DNA from: Agarivorans sp. Toyoura001 | GTDB taxonomy: Bacteria > Pseudomonadota > Gammaproteobacteria > Enterobacterales > Celerinatantimonadaceae | Length of the DNA: 42,420 nt | Assembly: GCF_005405585.1 (NCBI RefSeq) | Contig: NZ_BJEQ01000026.1 | Span: forward strand, 1 to 42,420 | Direction of reading: 5' to 3' | Shown: positions 1 through 9,700 of the stretch, one piece after another | Layout: every line of letters starts with the position of its first letter | Position numbering within the stretch: position 1 is the first letter of the stretch | The notes under the pieces: model-generated | What the model saw: the letters and a program-made list of their open reading frames with translations, nothing else | What the model was told of the DNA's origin: nothing | Databases searched by the model: none | Translations under genes and position numbers: made by a program

Positions 1-1
1 T

Positions 2-67
2 AGCGATATACAACACGATGAGACCGCACCTGAGTTTAAATATGGAAACGCCCAATCAGGTGCATAA
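2..67 (+). CDS. Possible C-terminal tail of a gene entering from the left
   Basis: An open frame from base 2 reads 21 codons and stops with TAA at 65-67. The visible tail is hydrophilic (it ends FKYGNAQSGA) and matches no family I recognise. It would be convergent with the minus-strand gene that follows. So short a frame can occur by chance, so this is a weak call that depends on sequence outside the window. Confidence 0.25.
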   Translation, partial: SDIQHDETAPEFKYGNAQSGA

Positions 68-71
68 TAGA

Positions 72-98
72 AAAGGCCAGCTACTGGAGCTGGCCTAA
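72..98 (-). terminator. Terminator of the 164-residue protein gene
   Basis: An 8-bp GC-rich stem (AGGCCAGC/GCTGGCCT, arms 74-81 and 89-96) is followed on the minus strand by TTTTCT. It lies 38 bases past the stop of the minus-strand gene at 136-630. There is no U-tract on the plus strand, so it mainly serves that gene. Confidence 0.7.
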
Positions 99-135
99 AA
101 ACCGTCAACCTATTTTAGGACGGGTCACATTAATC

Positions 136-630
136 CTAAACGGCTAACGCAACACTTTGATAAGGTTCTGGCTGAGGCTCTTCGTTTCCCCCACCATACT
201 TGGCATAAAACTCGGCAATCGCTAATTGTTGATTAACTTGCTTTTGCTGCTCAAAATTACTGTTTATGCTTTCTAAGGCTTTGTAGCTAACGGGATTGCT
301 CCCACTATTTTTAGAGTCGTTTCCGGTAGCGCTAGTGTAATAAGTATCGAGCAAATTCTGCTGGTGATTCACCGCCGACACACCCACTACAACATTACGC
401 TTAGCATCAATCTCTGCTTGCTGTTTTTGCTGGTAACTGGCTACTTCACCGCCAACATACAAGCGAGCATTACGTTGTTCTTCAGGGCTTAATTGGTCAT
501 ATTCGTCAGAAATCTTATCGACAATATCACCATAATTGGGACTACTTTGAGAGGAAGTAACTGAACTAGTTAACGAGGTACTAGGCTGCGGATATTGGTA
601 GACCGAGCTTGAGTTGACTTGCATTGACAT
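136..630 (-). CDS. Unknown 164-residue Ser/Gln-rich protein
   Basis: I do not recognise this protein. It has no signal peptide or membrane segment. The first 30 residues are rich in Ser, Thr, Gln and Pro and look disordered. A middle part (about 33-80) contains DIVDKISDEYDQLSPEEQR followed by a Gln/Lys/Ala-rich helix, and the C-terminal third is again low in complexity until a helix near AIAEFYAKYGGG. The ATG at 630 has a good ribosome site (AGGTG, about 5 bases upstream), and a clear hairpin terminator follows the stop, so expression is plausible. The run of polar residues and absence of Cys resemble cytoplasmic or surface-associated accessory proteins, but I assign no function. Confidence 0.7.
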   Translation of the reverse strand: MSMQVNSSSVYQYPQPSTSLTSSVTSSQSSPNYGDIVDKISDEYDQLSPEEQRNARLYVGGEVASYQQKQQAEIDAKRNVVVGVSAVNHQQNLLDTYYTSATGNDSKNSGSNPVSYKALESINSNFEQQKQVNQQLAIAEFYAKYGGGNEEPQPEPYQSVALAV

Positions 631-799
631 TAATTCACCTCTAAATCAGTTAAAAAGCAACCAATCCTTGGCGAACTTCTGCACTATAACAAATGCCTAG
701 CGCGCGTACAATTAATAAGCTAGATATCTACAATAAGTCAAATGAATAACTTAGGTCTGCATCTATTAAACAGTAAATAACTCCTAGCTCACCGGTAAA

Positions 800-1408
800 T
801 TAAGAATTTACCGCCATAAAAGCATCTAACTTCATATCTTTAACCAGTACACAGTCCATACCCGCGTTATGCGCAGCTTGTAGGCCAAATGGCGTATCTT
901 CAAATACCAAGCAACGTTGCGGAGCAGCAGCTAGTTGTTTAGCCACTTGAAGAAAGGTATCAGGCTCGGGCTTATGAGCTTGCACATCTTCAGCACAAAC
1001 CATCGCTTCAAAGTATTGAGCCAAATCTAAGTTGCTAATAATTCTCTGCATGTTTACTCGCTCTGCCCCCGTGCCTAAGCCAAGCTTTTTAGTCTGTTGA
1101 AACTCTGCTAGCAATTGACAGCTCGCATCGATGCGGGACACTTTCTGCCACAAAGCATCAAACCCTGCACGCTTATCTTGAAGTAGACGCTCTCCATCAA
1201 TACTCACTTTAAAGTGCTGTTGATACTGCTCAGCAATTTTTAAGGTCGGCATTCCACCACGCTGGGCAACAAAATCAATATGCACTGGCAGCTGCTGCTT
1301 AAGCAAGGCTTGCTCCCAAGCGGATAAATGCGCAGGCATGGAGTCTACTAGGGTACCGTCCATATCGAAAATTAAGGCGTCGTATTTAGCGTAATCAATG
1401 GTTAACAC
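800..1408 (-). CDS. HAD-superfamily sugar-phosphatase, YqaB-like
   Basis: This is a 202-residue haloacid-dehalogenase hydrolase of the beta-phosphoglucomutase/YqaB subfamily, expected to remove phosphate from small sugar phosphates in the cytoplasm. Motif I is FDMDGTLVDS (residues 15-24), with the nucleophile Asp and the acid/base Asp two residues on. A helical cap follows (about 25-90). Motif II is the Thr in GLGTGAE, motif III the Lys in AHKPEPDTF, and motif IV is VFEDTPFGLQAA. The pattern KPEPDTF...FEDTPFGLQAAHNAGMD is close to E. coli YqaB (fructose-1-phosphatase), but substrate cannot be read from sequence. It starts with GTG behind GGGAG. A terminator hairpin lies just upstream (downstream of greA), so it is probably a separate unit. 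Beta-phosphoglucomutase is a less likely alternative. Confidence 0.85.
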   Translation of the reverse strand: MLTIDYAKYDALIFDMDGTLVDSMPAHLSAWEQALLKQQLPVHIDFVAQRGGMPTLKIAEQYQQHFKVSIDGERLLQDKRAGFDALWQKVSRIDASCQLLAEFQQTKKLGLGTGAERVNMQRIISNLDLAQYFEAMVCAEDVQAHKPEPDTFLQVAKQLAAAPQRCLVFEDTPFGLQAAHNAGMDCVLVKDMKLDAFMAVNS

Positions 1409-1422
1409 AAACTTTCTCCCAT

Positions 1423-1452
1423 AAAAAACGCAGCCTTATAGCTGCGTTTTTT
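1423..1452 (-). terminator. Terminator after greA
   Basis: The stem ACGCAGC/GCTGCGT with a short loop is flanked by A6 on the left and T6 on the right, so it can stop transcription on either strand. It lies 15 bases past the greA stop and separates greA from the HAD phosphatase gene. Confidence 0.8.
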
Positions 1453-1466
1453 GAATGACTTAAATA

Positions 1467-1943
1467 CTAGATGTATTCAACGCCAGTAATTTCGTATTCT
1501 ACTTCGCCACCCGGTGTAGATACAGTTACTTCATCTTCAACACTTTTGCCTATAAGTCCGCGAGCAATTGGAGAATTCACCGAGATGCGGTTTTGCTTAA
1601 TATCGGCTTCGTCATCGCCCACGATGGCGTAGGTGACTTCTTTATCGGTGTCCAAATTCAGCAAATTCACAGTGGCGCCAAAAATCACTTTGCCCACATT
1701 GTTAATTTTGGTTACGTCGATAACCTGCACGTTACTCAGCTTGCCTTCGATGTCTTGAATTCGACCTTCACAAAAGCCTTGCTGCTCACGAGCTGCATGA
1801 TATTCAGCGTTTTCTTTTAAATCTCCATGCTCACGCGCTATCGCAATATCTTCAATAATTTTAGGTCTAACAACTGTCTTTAAGTGTTCTAGCTCTTCGC
1901 GTAATAGCGTTTCGCCGCGCACCGTCATAGGAACTGGTTTCAT
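1467..1943 (-). CDS. greA: Transcript cleavage factor GreA
   Basis: GreA rescues backtracked RNA polymerase by stimulating cleavage of the RNA 3' end. The protein is 158 residues, the usual length, with the N-terminal coiled coil (about 1-75, including [20 protein letters not shown], whose acidic tip holds the catalytic Asp/Glu) and the C-terminal FKBP-like domain ([19 protein letters not shown]). The open frame extends 20 codons further upstream, but that part encodes the leader terminator stem and U-tract and matches no GreA; the ATG at 1943 ([11 protein letters not shown]) is the family start. It lies downstream of carB, as in related genomes. Its promoter appears to lie before the leader hairpin at 1979-2007, so attenuation is likely. 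Confidence 0.97.
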   Translation of the reverse strand: MKPVPMTVRGETLLREELEHLKTVVRPKIIEDIAIAREHGDLKENAEYHAAREQQGFCEGRIQDIEGKLSNVQVIDVTKINNVGKVIFGATVNLLNLDTDKEVTYAIVGDDEADIKQNRISVNSPIARGLIGKSVEDEVTVSTPGGEVEYEITGVEYI

Positions 1944-1978
1944 ATCTACTAACTCAATCAAACTGAAAAAACAGAAAA

Positions 1979-2007
1979 AAATTTGGCTGTCGAAGACAGC
2001 CAAATTT
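1979..2007 (-). terminator. Strong hairpin terminator in the carB-greA gap; probable greA leader attenuator
   Basis: A perfect 13-bp stem (arms 1979-1991 and 1995-2007, 3-base loop) is followed on the minus strand by a long T-rich run. It ends carB transcripts, but it also lies between a candidate greA promoter (2026-2054) and the greA start at 1943. A transcript starting near 2018 and stopping here would be about 45 nt, the size of the GraL leader RNAs described for E. coli greA. Terminator: seen. GraL-like role: inferred. Confidence 0.9.
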
Positions 2008-2025
2008 CCTTGTACTAATAATTGC

Positions 2026-2054
2026 AGTGTAACGCTATTTCACGCTGCGGTGAA
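2026..2054 (-). promoter_or_regulatory. Candidate greA promoter
   Basis: On the minus strand, TTCACC and TACACT are separated by exactly 17 bases, each matching the sigma-70 consensus at 4 of 6 positions. A start point about 7 bases on, near 2018, places the hairpin at 1979-2007 immediately at the 5' end of the transcript. No room for another promoter exists between that hairpin and the greA start. Confidence 0.45.
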
Positions 2055-2066
2055 GATCTTCACCGC
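2047..2066. repeat. Perfect 20-bp palindrome after carB
   Basis: Arms GCGGTGAA and TTCACCGC flank GATC, giving an uninterrupted palindrome 24 bases past the carB stop. There is no U-tract, so it is not an intrinsic terminator. It overlaps the -35 element of the candidate greA promoter, so it may be an operator or an mRNA 3'-end stabiliser. Confidence 0.6.
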
Positions 2067-2090
2067 TTTAGGCGCAACAATAGTCACCGA

Positions 2091-5000
2091 TTAGATGATA
2101 CGTTTATGCAATTCTTGAACAGACGTCACAGTACCGCGGTCATCAGCTGTGTGTGCTTGGCAAGTTGCAAATGCACCATTTAAGGTAGTGGTGTAGTTCA
2201 CTTTTTGCGCTAAGGCTGCACGACGTAACTGACGAGAATCTTCAATAGATTTGCGCCCTTCGGTAGTGTTAATAACGTAGCTATACTCGCCATTTTTCAA
2301 ACGGTCGAGAATATGTGGACGCCCTTCATGCACCTTGTTTACCAAGCGAGGGTTAATTCCCGCTTCGCCAAGGGCAACTGCTGTGCCGTGTGTAGCATCT
2401 AGCTCATAACCAAGCTCTAATAACTTACCGGCAAGCTCTGCTACACGTTTCTTGTCTGAGTTACGCACTGATAACAGTACACGACCACTCTTAGGGCCAT
2501 CGTTACCAATACCTAATTCAGCTTTTGCGTAAGCTTCTGCAAAAGTATCACCTACACCCATCGCTTCGCCCGTAGAGCGCATTTCTGGGCCTAAGATAGG
2601 GTCTACACCGTGGAACTTGTTAAATGGCAGCACCACTTCTTTCACAGAGTAGAATGGTGGAATGACTTCTTTAGTAATTCCTTGCTCAGCCAAAGAAACA
2701 CCGGCCATTACCCGCGCGGCTACTTTTGCGATGGGTACGCCAGTGGCTTTAGATACAAACGGTACAGTACGTGCAGCACGAGGGTTAACCTCAATGAGAT
2801 AAATCTCATCGTCTTTAACCGCGAACTGAGTATTCATTAAGCCAATTACACCAAGCTCAAGAGCCAGCGCGCGAACTTGTTCACGCATGCGGTCTTGAAT
2901 TTGTGGGCTCAAGGTATATGCCGGTAATGAACATGCAGAATCACCCGAGTGAACACCTGCTTGCTCGATATGCTCCATAATGCCGCCAATCACTACATCT
3001 TTGCCATCACAGATGGCATCAATGTCGATTTCAACAGCATCATTTAAGAAACTATCAAGCAGTACTGGTGAATCATTAGATACGCTTACCGCTTCTTTAA
3101 AGTAACGGCGTAGGTCAATTTCGTCGTAGACGATTTCCATTGCCCGGCCGCCCAATACATAAGATGGACGAACAACCAATGGATAACCGATGCGCTCAGC
3201 AGAGATAACCGCTTCTTCGGTAGTAGTAACCGTGTCATTTTCTGGCTGTTTAAGCTTCAAGCGGTCTACAGCTAGCTGGAAACGCTCACGGTCTTCGGCG
3301 CGGTCAATCGCATCTGGTGAGGTACCAATAATTGGCACACCAGCCGCTTCTAGTTCGCGCGCTAACTTAAGTGGCGTTTGACCACCGTATTGAACAATTA
3401 CACCGGTAGGCTGCTCAACACGTACAATTTCTAATACGTCTTCCAGCGTCACTGGTTCAAAGTACAAGCGGTCAGAGGTATCGTAATCGGTAGAGACTGT
3501 CTCAGGGTTACAGTTAACCATAATGGTTTCGTAACCGTCTTCACGCATAGCGAGTGCCGCATGAACACAACAATAATCAAACTCAATACCTTGGCCAATA
3601 CGGTTAGGACCGCCGCCTAGTACCATGATTTTTTTGTTATTCGATGGCTTCGCTTCACACTCTTCATCGTAAGTTGAGTACATGTAAGCGGTATCGGTAG
3701 CAAATTCTGCAGCACAGGTATCTACGCGCTTGTAAACAGGTAACACCTCTAAACGATGGCGCAGTTTACGCAGCTCTTTTTCAGACACGCCCGTTAGCTT
3801 AGCTAAACGCGCGTCAGCAAAACCTTTACGCTTAAGTTTACGCATCATTACCGCGTCTAAACTAGCAACGCCATCTTTAGCAACTTGCTGTTCAAGCAAG
3901 ATGATGTCTTCGATTTGTACCAAGAACCAACGATCGATATTCGTTAAGCCAAAAATGTCTTCTACGCTCATGCCGGCACGGAATGCGTCAGCAATATACC
4001 AAATACGATCACAACCAACGTTTTGTAGTTCGTGACGGATGGTTTCCATGGCGTCAGGGGCATTTAAGTCAACGATAGGATCAAATCCATCAACGCCAAC
4101 TTCTAAGCCACGTAAGGCTTTTTGCAGTGACTCTTGTTGGTTACGACCAATCGCCATCACTTCGCCTACAGACTTCATTTGCGTGGTTAAGCGGTCGTTA
4201 GCACCAGCAAATTTTTCGAAGTTAAAGCGAGGGATTTTTGTTACAACATAGTCGATTGAAGGCTCAAACGATGCAGGTGTTTGGCCGCCCGTAATATCGT
4301 TTTGCAGTTCATCAAGGGTGAAACCAACAGCCAGCTTCGCAGCAATTTTAGCGATTGGGAAACCGGTAGCTTTAGAAGCAAGTGCAGATGAACGCGATAC
4401 ACGCGGGTTCATCTCAATGATCACCATACGGCCAGTATTTGGACAAATACCAAACTGTACGTTTGAACCGCCAGTTTCTACACCAATCTCACGCAAAACA
4501 GCCAAAGAGGCGTTACGCATTAACTGGTATTCTTTATCTGACAAAGTTTGAGCTGGAGCTACTGTGATTGAGTCACCGGTGTGCACGCCCATTGGGTCGA
4601 AGTTTTCAATGGCACATACAATGATGCAGTTGTCGTTTTTATCACGAACCACTTCCATCTCGTATTCTTTCCAGCCAATTAAGCTTTCATCAATCAGCAA
4701 TTCACTGGTTGGCGAAAGGTCTAAACCGCGAGTACAAATTTCATCGAATTCTTCTTTGTTATAAGCAATACCGCCACCGGTGCCACCCATAGTGAAAGAA
4801 GGACGAATAATACAGGGGAAGCCAACTTCGTCTAATACGCTGTAAGCTTCTTCCATTGTGTGTGCAATACCAGCATTTGGACAAGCCAAACCGATACTTT
4901 TCATGGCTTTGTCGAAACGGCTACGGTCTTCGGCTTTATCAATCGCGTCAGCGGTAGCGCCAATCATTTCAACATTGTATTTTTCTAGTACGCCTTTGCT

Positions 5001-5309
5001 TTCTAGCTCAAGTGCACAGTTTAATGCTGTTTGACCGCCCATAGTGGGTAATACGGCGTCTGGGCGTTCTTTTTCAATAATGCGCTCAACCACTTCCCAA
5101 TGAATAGGTTCGATGTATGTCGCATCGGCCATTTCAGGATCTGTCATGATGGTAGCGGGGTTAGAGTTAACCAAAATAACTCGGTAACCCTCTTCGCGTA
5201 GCGCCTTACAAGCCTGAGCGCCGGAGTAATCAAACTCACAAGCCTGGCCGATGACAATTGGGCCTGCGCCCAATATTAAAATGCTTTTTATATCATTACG
5301 TTTTGGCAT
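2091..5309 (-). CDS. carB: Carbamoyl-phosphate synthase large subunit
   Basis: CarB makes carbamoyl phosphate from bicarbonate, ammonia (tunnelled from CarA) and two ATP, feeding arginine and pyrimidine synthesis. At 1072 residues it is full length (E. coli 1073). It shows two homologous ATP-grasp halves: the carboxyphosphate half (about 1-400; [20 protein letters not shown], then [15 protein letters not shown]) and the carbamoyl-phosphate half (about 550-935; [20 protein letters not shown], then [16 protein letters not shown]). An oligomerisation domain lies between them, and a C-terminal MGS-like allosteric domain follows (about 936-1072), where UMP, IMP and ornithine bind in E. coli. It starts 19 bases after carA and is certainly co-transcribed with it. 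Confidence 0.99.
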   Translation of the reverse strand: MPKRNDIKSILILGAGPIVIGQACEFDYSGAQACKALREEGYRVILVNSNPATIMTDPEMADATYIEPIHWEVVERIIEKERPDAVLPTMGGQTALNCALELESKGVLEKYNVEMIGATADAIDKAEDRSRFDKAMKSIGLACPNAGIAHTMEEAYSVLDEVGFPCIIRPSFTMGGTGGGIAYNKEEFDEICTRGLDLSPTSELLIDESLIGWKEYEMEVVRDKNDNCIIVCAIENFDPMGVHTGDSITVAPAQTLSDKEYQLMRNASLAVLREIGVETGGSNVQFGICPNTGRMVIIEMNPRVSRSSALASKATGFPIAKIAAKLAVGFTLDELQNDITGGQTPASFEPSIDYVVTKIPRFNFEKFAGANDRLTTQMKSVGEVMAIGRNQQESLQKALRGLEVGVDGFDPIVDLNAPDAMETIRHELQNVGCDRIWYIADAFRAGMSVEDIFGLTNIDRWFLVQIEDIILLEQQVAKDGVASLDAVMMRKLKRKGFADARLAKLTGVSEKELRKLRHRLEVLPVYKRVDTCAAEFATDTAYMYSTYDEECEAKPSNNKKIMVLGGGPNRIGQGIEFDYCCVHAALAMREDGYETIMVNCNPETVSTDYDTSDRLYFEPVTLEDVLEIVRVEQPTGVIVQYGGQTPLKLARELEAAGVPIIGTSPDAIDRAEDRERFQLAVDRLKLKQPENDTVTTTEEAVISAERIGYPLVVRPSYVLGGRAMEIVYDEIDLRRYFKEAVSVSNDSPVLLDSFLNDAVEIDIDAICDGKDVVIGGIMEHIEQAGVHSGDSACSLPAYTLSPQIQDRMREQVRALALELGVIGLMNTQFAVKDDEIYLIEVNPRAARTVPFVSKATGVPIAKVAARVMAGVSLAEQGITKEVIPPFYSVKEVVLPFNKFHGVDPILGPEMRSTGEAMGVGDTFAEAYAKAELGIGNDGPKSGRVLLSVRNSDKKRVAELAGKLLELGYELDATHGTAVALGEAGINPRLVNKVHEGRPHILDRLKNGEYSYVINTTEGRKSIEDSRQLRRAALAQKVNYTTTLNGAFATCQAHTADDRGTVTSVQELHKRII

Positions 5310-5328
5310 AAGTTCTGCTGCTCTCTAC

Positions 5329-6471
5329 CTACGCTTGGCCGTTAAGGCGCTGCTCGATTAATTCAATGAAATGGTCAAACAATGGTGCTGCATCGTGCGG
5401 ACCAGGGCTCGCTTCAGGGTGACCCTGGAAGCTAAACGCAGGCTTATCGGTGCGATGAATACCCTGTAAGCTCTGGTCGAACAATGAGAAGTGAGTCATT
5501 GTAAGGTTTTCAGGCAAGGTCTTTTCATCAACAGCAAAACCATGGTTTTGCGCAGTAATCATTACCCGGTTGTGTTCAATATCCTTAACCGGGTGATTAC
5601 CACCATGATGACCAAATTTCATTTTCACTGTTTTAGCGCCACTGGCTAAAGCAAGAATTTGATGGCCTAAACAAATACCGAATACTGGAATATCAGTTTC
5701 TAAGAAAGTTTTCACTGCAGCAATGGCATAATCACATGGTTCTGGATCACCAGGTCCATTTGATAAGAAGATACCATCTGGCTTAAGTGCTAGTACTTCT
5801 TCAGCGGGTGTTTGTGCAGGAACCACCGTGAGTTTACAACCTCGGTCCACTAACATACGCAAAATATTGCGTTTAACACCGAAATCGTAAGCAACCACGT
5901 GAAACTTACTGTCTTCACTGTCGGCCGGTAAGCCGTCAACCAAGTCCCAGCTACCTTGCTTCCATGTATAGGTTTCTTTAGTGGTAACTTCTTTAGCTAA
6001 ATCCATGCCTTTAAGGCCAGGGAATCCTTTAGCAGAAGCCAAGGCTAGAGCCTCATCTAAATCATCACCCGCTACTACACAACCAGCTTGCGCGCCCTTC
6101 TCTCGAAGTATGCGGGTTAGCTTGCGGGTATCGATGTCAGCAATACCAACTACGTTACGCGACTCTAGGTATTCACTTAAGCTTTGTTGACTACGGAAGT
6201 TACTCGCAACCAAAGGCAAATCTCGAATCACTAAACCACAAGCGTGGATAGCATTCGATTCTTCATCTTCGGGGGTCGTACCATAGTTACCAATATGTGG
6301 GTAAGTGAGGGTGACTATTTGGCGAGCATATGAGGGGTCAGTTAAAATTTCTTGGTATCCAGTCATCGAAGTATTAAAAACGACTTCTCCAACGGCGGAA
6401 CCATTGGCTCCGATTGCGGTTCCACGGAACACGGTACCGTCTTCTAATACCAGCAGCGCTGATTTGCTCAA
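5329..6471 (-). CDS. carA: Carbamoyl-phosphate synthase small (glutaminase) subunit
   Basis: CarA hydrolyses glutamine and passes ammonia to CarB. It has 380 residues (E. coli 382): an N-terminal CPSase domain (about 1-150, [15 protein letters not shown]...[21 protein letters not shown]) and a class I glutamine amidotransferase domain. The nucleophile Cys is in [11 protein letters not shown], with the His-Glu pair in [13 protein letters not shown]. Translation starts at a TTG (6471-6469), supported by an excellent ribosome site (GGAGG, 6 bases before); E. coli carA is also known to start with UUG. It heads the carAB operon with its own promoter. In many relatives dapB is directly upstream; here the pullulanase gene intervenes. 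Confidence 0.99.
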   Translation of the reverse strand: MSKSALLVLEDGTVFRGTAIGANGSAVGEVVFNTSMTGYQEILTDPSYARQIVTLTYPHIGNYGTTPEDEESNAIHACGLVIRDLPLVASNFRSQQSLSEYLESRNVVGIADIDTRKLTRILREKGAQAGCVVAGDDLDEALALASAKGFPGLKGMDLAKEVTTKETYTWKQGSWDLVDGLPADSEDSKFHVVAYDFGVKRNILRMLVDRGCKLTVVPAQTPAEEVLALKPDGIFLSNGPGDPEPCDYAIAAVKTFLETDIPVFGICLGHQILALASGAKTVKMKFGHHGGNHPVKDIEHNRVMITAQNHGFAVDEKTLPENLTMTHFSLFDQSLQGIHRTDKPAFSFQGHPEASPGPHDAAPLFDHFIELIEQRLNGQA

Positions 6472-6563
6472 GGCAACCTCCTAACAAAGAACTGTCGACA
6501 CGACAAAGTTGAACTAAGGTTAAAATTTAGTCCAATACGATAAAAATTTGGCAAATTCCGCGG

Positions 6564-6592
6564 ATTATAGAAGAGATACTCAGAAAGGTCTA
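6564..6592 (-). promoter_or_regulatory. carAB promoter
   Basis: On the minus strand, TAGACC and a perfect TATAAT are separated by 17 bases, giving a start near 6557 and a leader of about 85 nt. Just upstream (6597-6618) is an AT-only inverted repeat (TTTTTATA/TATAAAAA) that could act as an UP element. I looked for ArgR boxes (TGAAT-like arms) in the 306-base gap 6472-6777 and saw none. The rest of that gap holds only the pullulanase terminator. Confidence 0.65.
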
Positions 6593-6732
6593 TCATTTTT
6601 TATACAAACTTATAAAAATAGGCGCTTTATATAAAAAACATCCTTAAAGTGTTAAAAGCAGAAGTTTAAGCCAACATTCTAGCTTAATAAGCTATTCCGC
6701 TCTTAATACCCAAAGAATCTTGAGATAAATAA

Positions 6733-6754
6733 AAAGCGGGCCTAAGCCCGCTTT
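6733..6754 (-). terminator. Terminator of the pullulanase gene
   Basis: A 9-bp stem AAAGCGGGC/GCCCGCTTT with a 4-base loop is followed on the minus strand by TTATTTAT. It lies 24 bases past the pullulanase stop and insulates carAB from it. Confidence 0.85.
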
Positions 6755-6777
6755 GTCAATATTACATTAAAATATTT

Positions 6778-9700
6778 TTATTCACATTTTTGAATAAGAA
6801 TTTTTCCTGCTGCAGCGTCAGATGCAGCTGCGTTCTCTACAATAAAGCGAACACTAATATTACCAGCCGGGAATGTCATTGAGTTATTTGAAAAAGCACC
6901 GCCCGCTTTTGACCATGCGGTGTAAAACTCATCAACAACTAAGCCTGACTTAGGAGCGTCATTATCTTCAGCAGTTGGCACATAGAACTGAGTTGTCCAA
7001 TCTGATGAATCATCAGCAATCTTAAACTCTGCTGTTCCGCCTGCGTGCGCAAAAAATGCTTGGTAAGTATTATTACCTTTATAAGATAACTTATACGCAT
7101 CTTGAGCTGTCCAATCGCTTAAGTCACCACGAACATATAACGATGTACTTCCCATAGGACCCGTTTCACCACTTGGCGCTAACTCTTCACATACCGGAAT
7201 GGGTTCTTTGTAAGTAACAGTTAAAGTTGCAGCTTCTTTATTAGCAGCATTAAACACAAAGGTGTATTCGCCTGCATTTTGCGTAGCAAATCCAATATTC
7301 TGAGCACCATCACCGCCAGTTAACGCAAATGAGTTACCAACAGTGAGCGGGTCACCTTCAGTTTCTGCACCATAGTTAACTCCTTCGCTACCCCAACTAG
7401 GATCAGCAACCTTAACGGCAAACTGTCCATTGTTATCGCTAATATCGACATCTGTTAGATTAGTAGTAAAAGTATATTTACCTAAGCCTGCATACTCCAT
7501 TGCATAATCAGCATTACCTGGAGCCCAGTCAGTAACTGTACCAACTAAGGCTACCACAGTATCACCAAACGGTTTTTCATCAGCCACCGCCTCTACTTTG
7601 ATGATTGGGTTAGCATCATCTTCAGCATTAACCGAGAAACTATATGAACCTGTTTCTGTAATCTCTAATGTACAGTTATCATCTCCAACTAACGGAAGTG
7701 ACCCTGAATCAATAGTAGCGTTTCCGCATCCAACTAACACACTAGACCAATCTGCCGTCGCAAACTTAAAGTTATAAGAGCCAGCTTCTAAAATCTTAGT
7801 GATTGAGTAAACGCCACTACCTTTAAATTCGGTAACGTCTGAAGTACCCCATTCATTCATATCACCACGTAACAACAATTCGTTGTCACCATAGGGAGGA
7901 ATTCCAGAAGTATCCTTTTCGCTAACCTTTAGACCAGCACCTTGTGAGTCACCCTGTTCTTGCACGAACACTGCCGTAGTCATAGCAGGTACGGTGAACG
8001 TTGCGTTAGCAAACATAGAGCCTAGAACTACACTATCAGCAGAATCAGCTAATGTTGGATGCAGAGTAAATCCAGAAGCTCCTTCAATGACAAATTCTTG
8101 CATTTCTGAGCTGGCATTAACTACAACAACCATAGCGTCATAATTAGGGTCTAGATCAACGCCGGCACTAGCGCCATCATCGATAGACATTACAATCAAA
8201 CCAGGAGTTTGTTGAGAGCCCGTATTATGGAAATCCACACGAGCCTTAATATCTGCTTCAGCGTTAAGCTGGAACAAAGGACTGCCAGTTCGAATAGTTA
8301 ACATTTCCATGAACTGTGCTTTAGCCAATGCAATATCTGCAACACTCGGCTTAGCAGAGGGGTCTTCAATAATCTGACCAATCAACGGCCAGTTAGCACC
8401 GTCTTTGTCTTCACGAGGTAAGCCAACATTCCAGTTATTATCTTGACCAGTAAAATCTACACGGTTATACCAATCACCAGAATCATAACTATCTCGTTGC
8501 ATAGATTTAGAACGAAGTAACTCAGACCCCATATGAATGAAAGGAATACCTTGGCCATACATAACAGTTGCTAAGCCAACAGATTGCATTCTAGCTCGCT
8601 CACTAGAGCTTAATTCTGTCGCAAACTTGTAGTTATTGTTGTCCCAAAGCGTTTGGTTATCGTGTTTTGACACATACGAGATATTCTCTTGAGCCATTTC
8701 AGTGTAACCAGCTTCTTGACCGTTATAGTCAACTCGCTTACCAATTGTTACGGTATCCTTGTTATCAACTAGTACAAAGTTTTTAAGGTTACCAGCCATA
8801 CCTACGCGAATTAAATCAGCATCGTTAAGCAGTTTCTCGGTAGCGGTATCTTCACTTTCTACCAACTCATTCCAAACGGCAGCATTACCAAAACCTTGGT
8901 TAGCACGAATAGCTTCTTTTTCATCGAATGGACCACCACCTCGCACAGCATCACGCAAACGGTCTGAGAATGAACCAATTCCAGTACCACCTAAATTAGG
9001 CTGAGTAGCTTGTACAAATCGAGCATCACTGGCAACTTCACCGAAGTCCCAACCTTCTCCATAAAAGTAGTTATCAGGGTCAACCGCTTTAACAGCATCC
9101 CATGCCGCTACCATAAGATCCTTAGGTTGGTGTCCCATTAGATCGAAGCGGAAACCATCGATCTGATAAGCTTCAGCCCAAGTAACCAACGAGTCGGTCA
9201 TTAGTTTGCCCATCATGGCATTTTCAGTTGCAGTGTTATCACAACACGTAGACGTTTCAACAATACCTGTTGACGCATTTAAGCGGTGGTAATACCCAGG
9301 GACAATTTTATCTAGAACAGATTTTTCATTAAGACCTGAAGCATTAGTATGGTTATACACAACATCCATGATCACTCGCATATCTTGCTCGTGTAAATGT
9401 TTAACCATTTGGCGGAACTCTAATATACGAGCGGTGCCATTTGCGTCAGTAGCGTAACTCCCTTCTGGAACCGTATAATGGTAGGGGTCGTAACCCCAGT
9501 TAAAGCTGTCTAAACCGCGTAAATCATTCATTAATGCTTGCGCGTCACCAGTAGCAGGATCGTAAGACGCTAGCACATCTTTAATAACTGCTGTGTCATT
9601 CTCTGTTCCACATACAGAAGCGTTAGCGTTCGAAGCACATAAATCACCTATAGTGTCGTCGATATCGACAGCGTCGGCTTCATTTACAGTGGCAATATCA

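Noticed and set aside
1944-2003. N-terminal extension of GreA
   Set aside because: The extra codons lie in the terminator stem and U-tract; all GreA proteins start at the equivalent of 1943.
6472-6777. ArgR boxes upstream of carA
   Set aside because: The gap is AT-rich, but no pair of TGAAT/ATTCA-type arms with proper spacing was seen.
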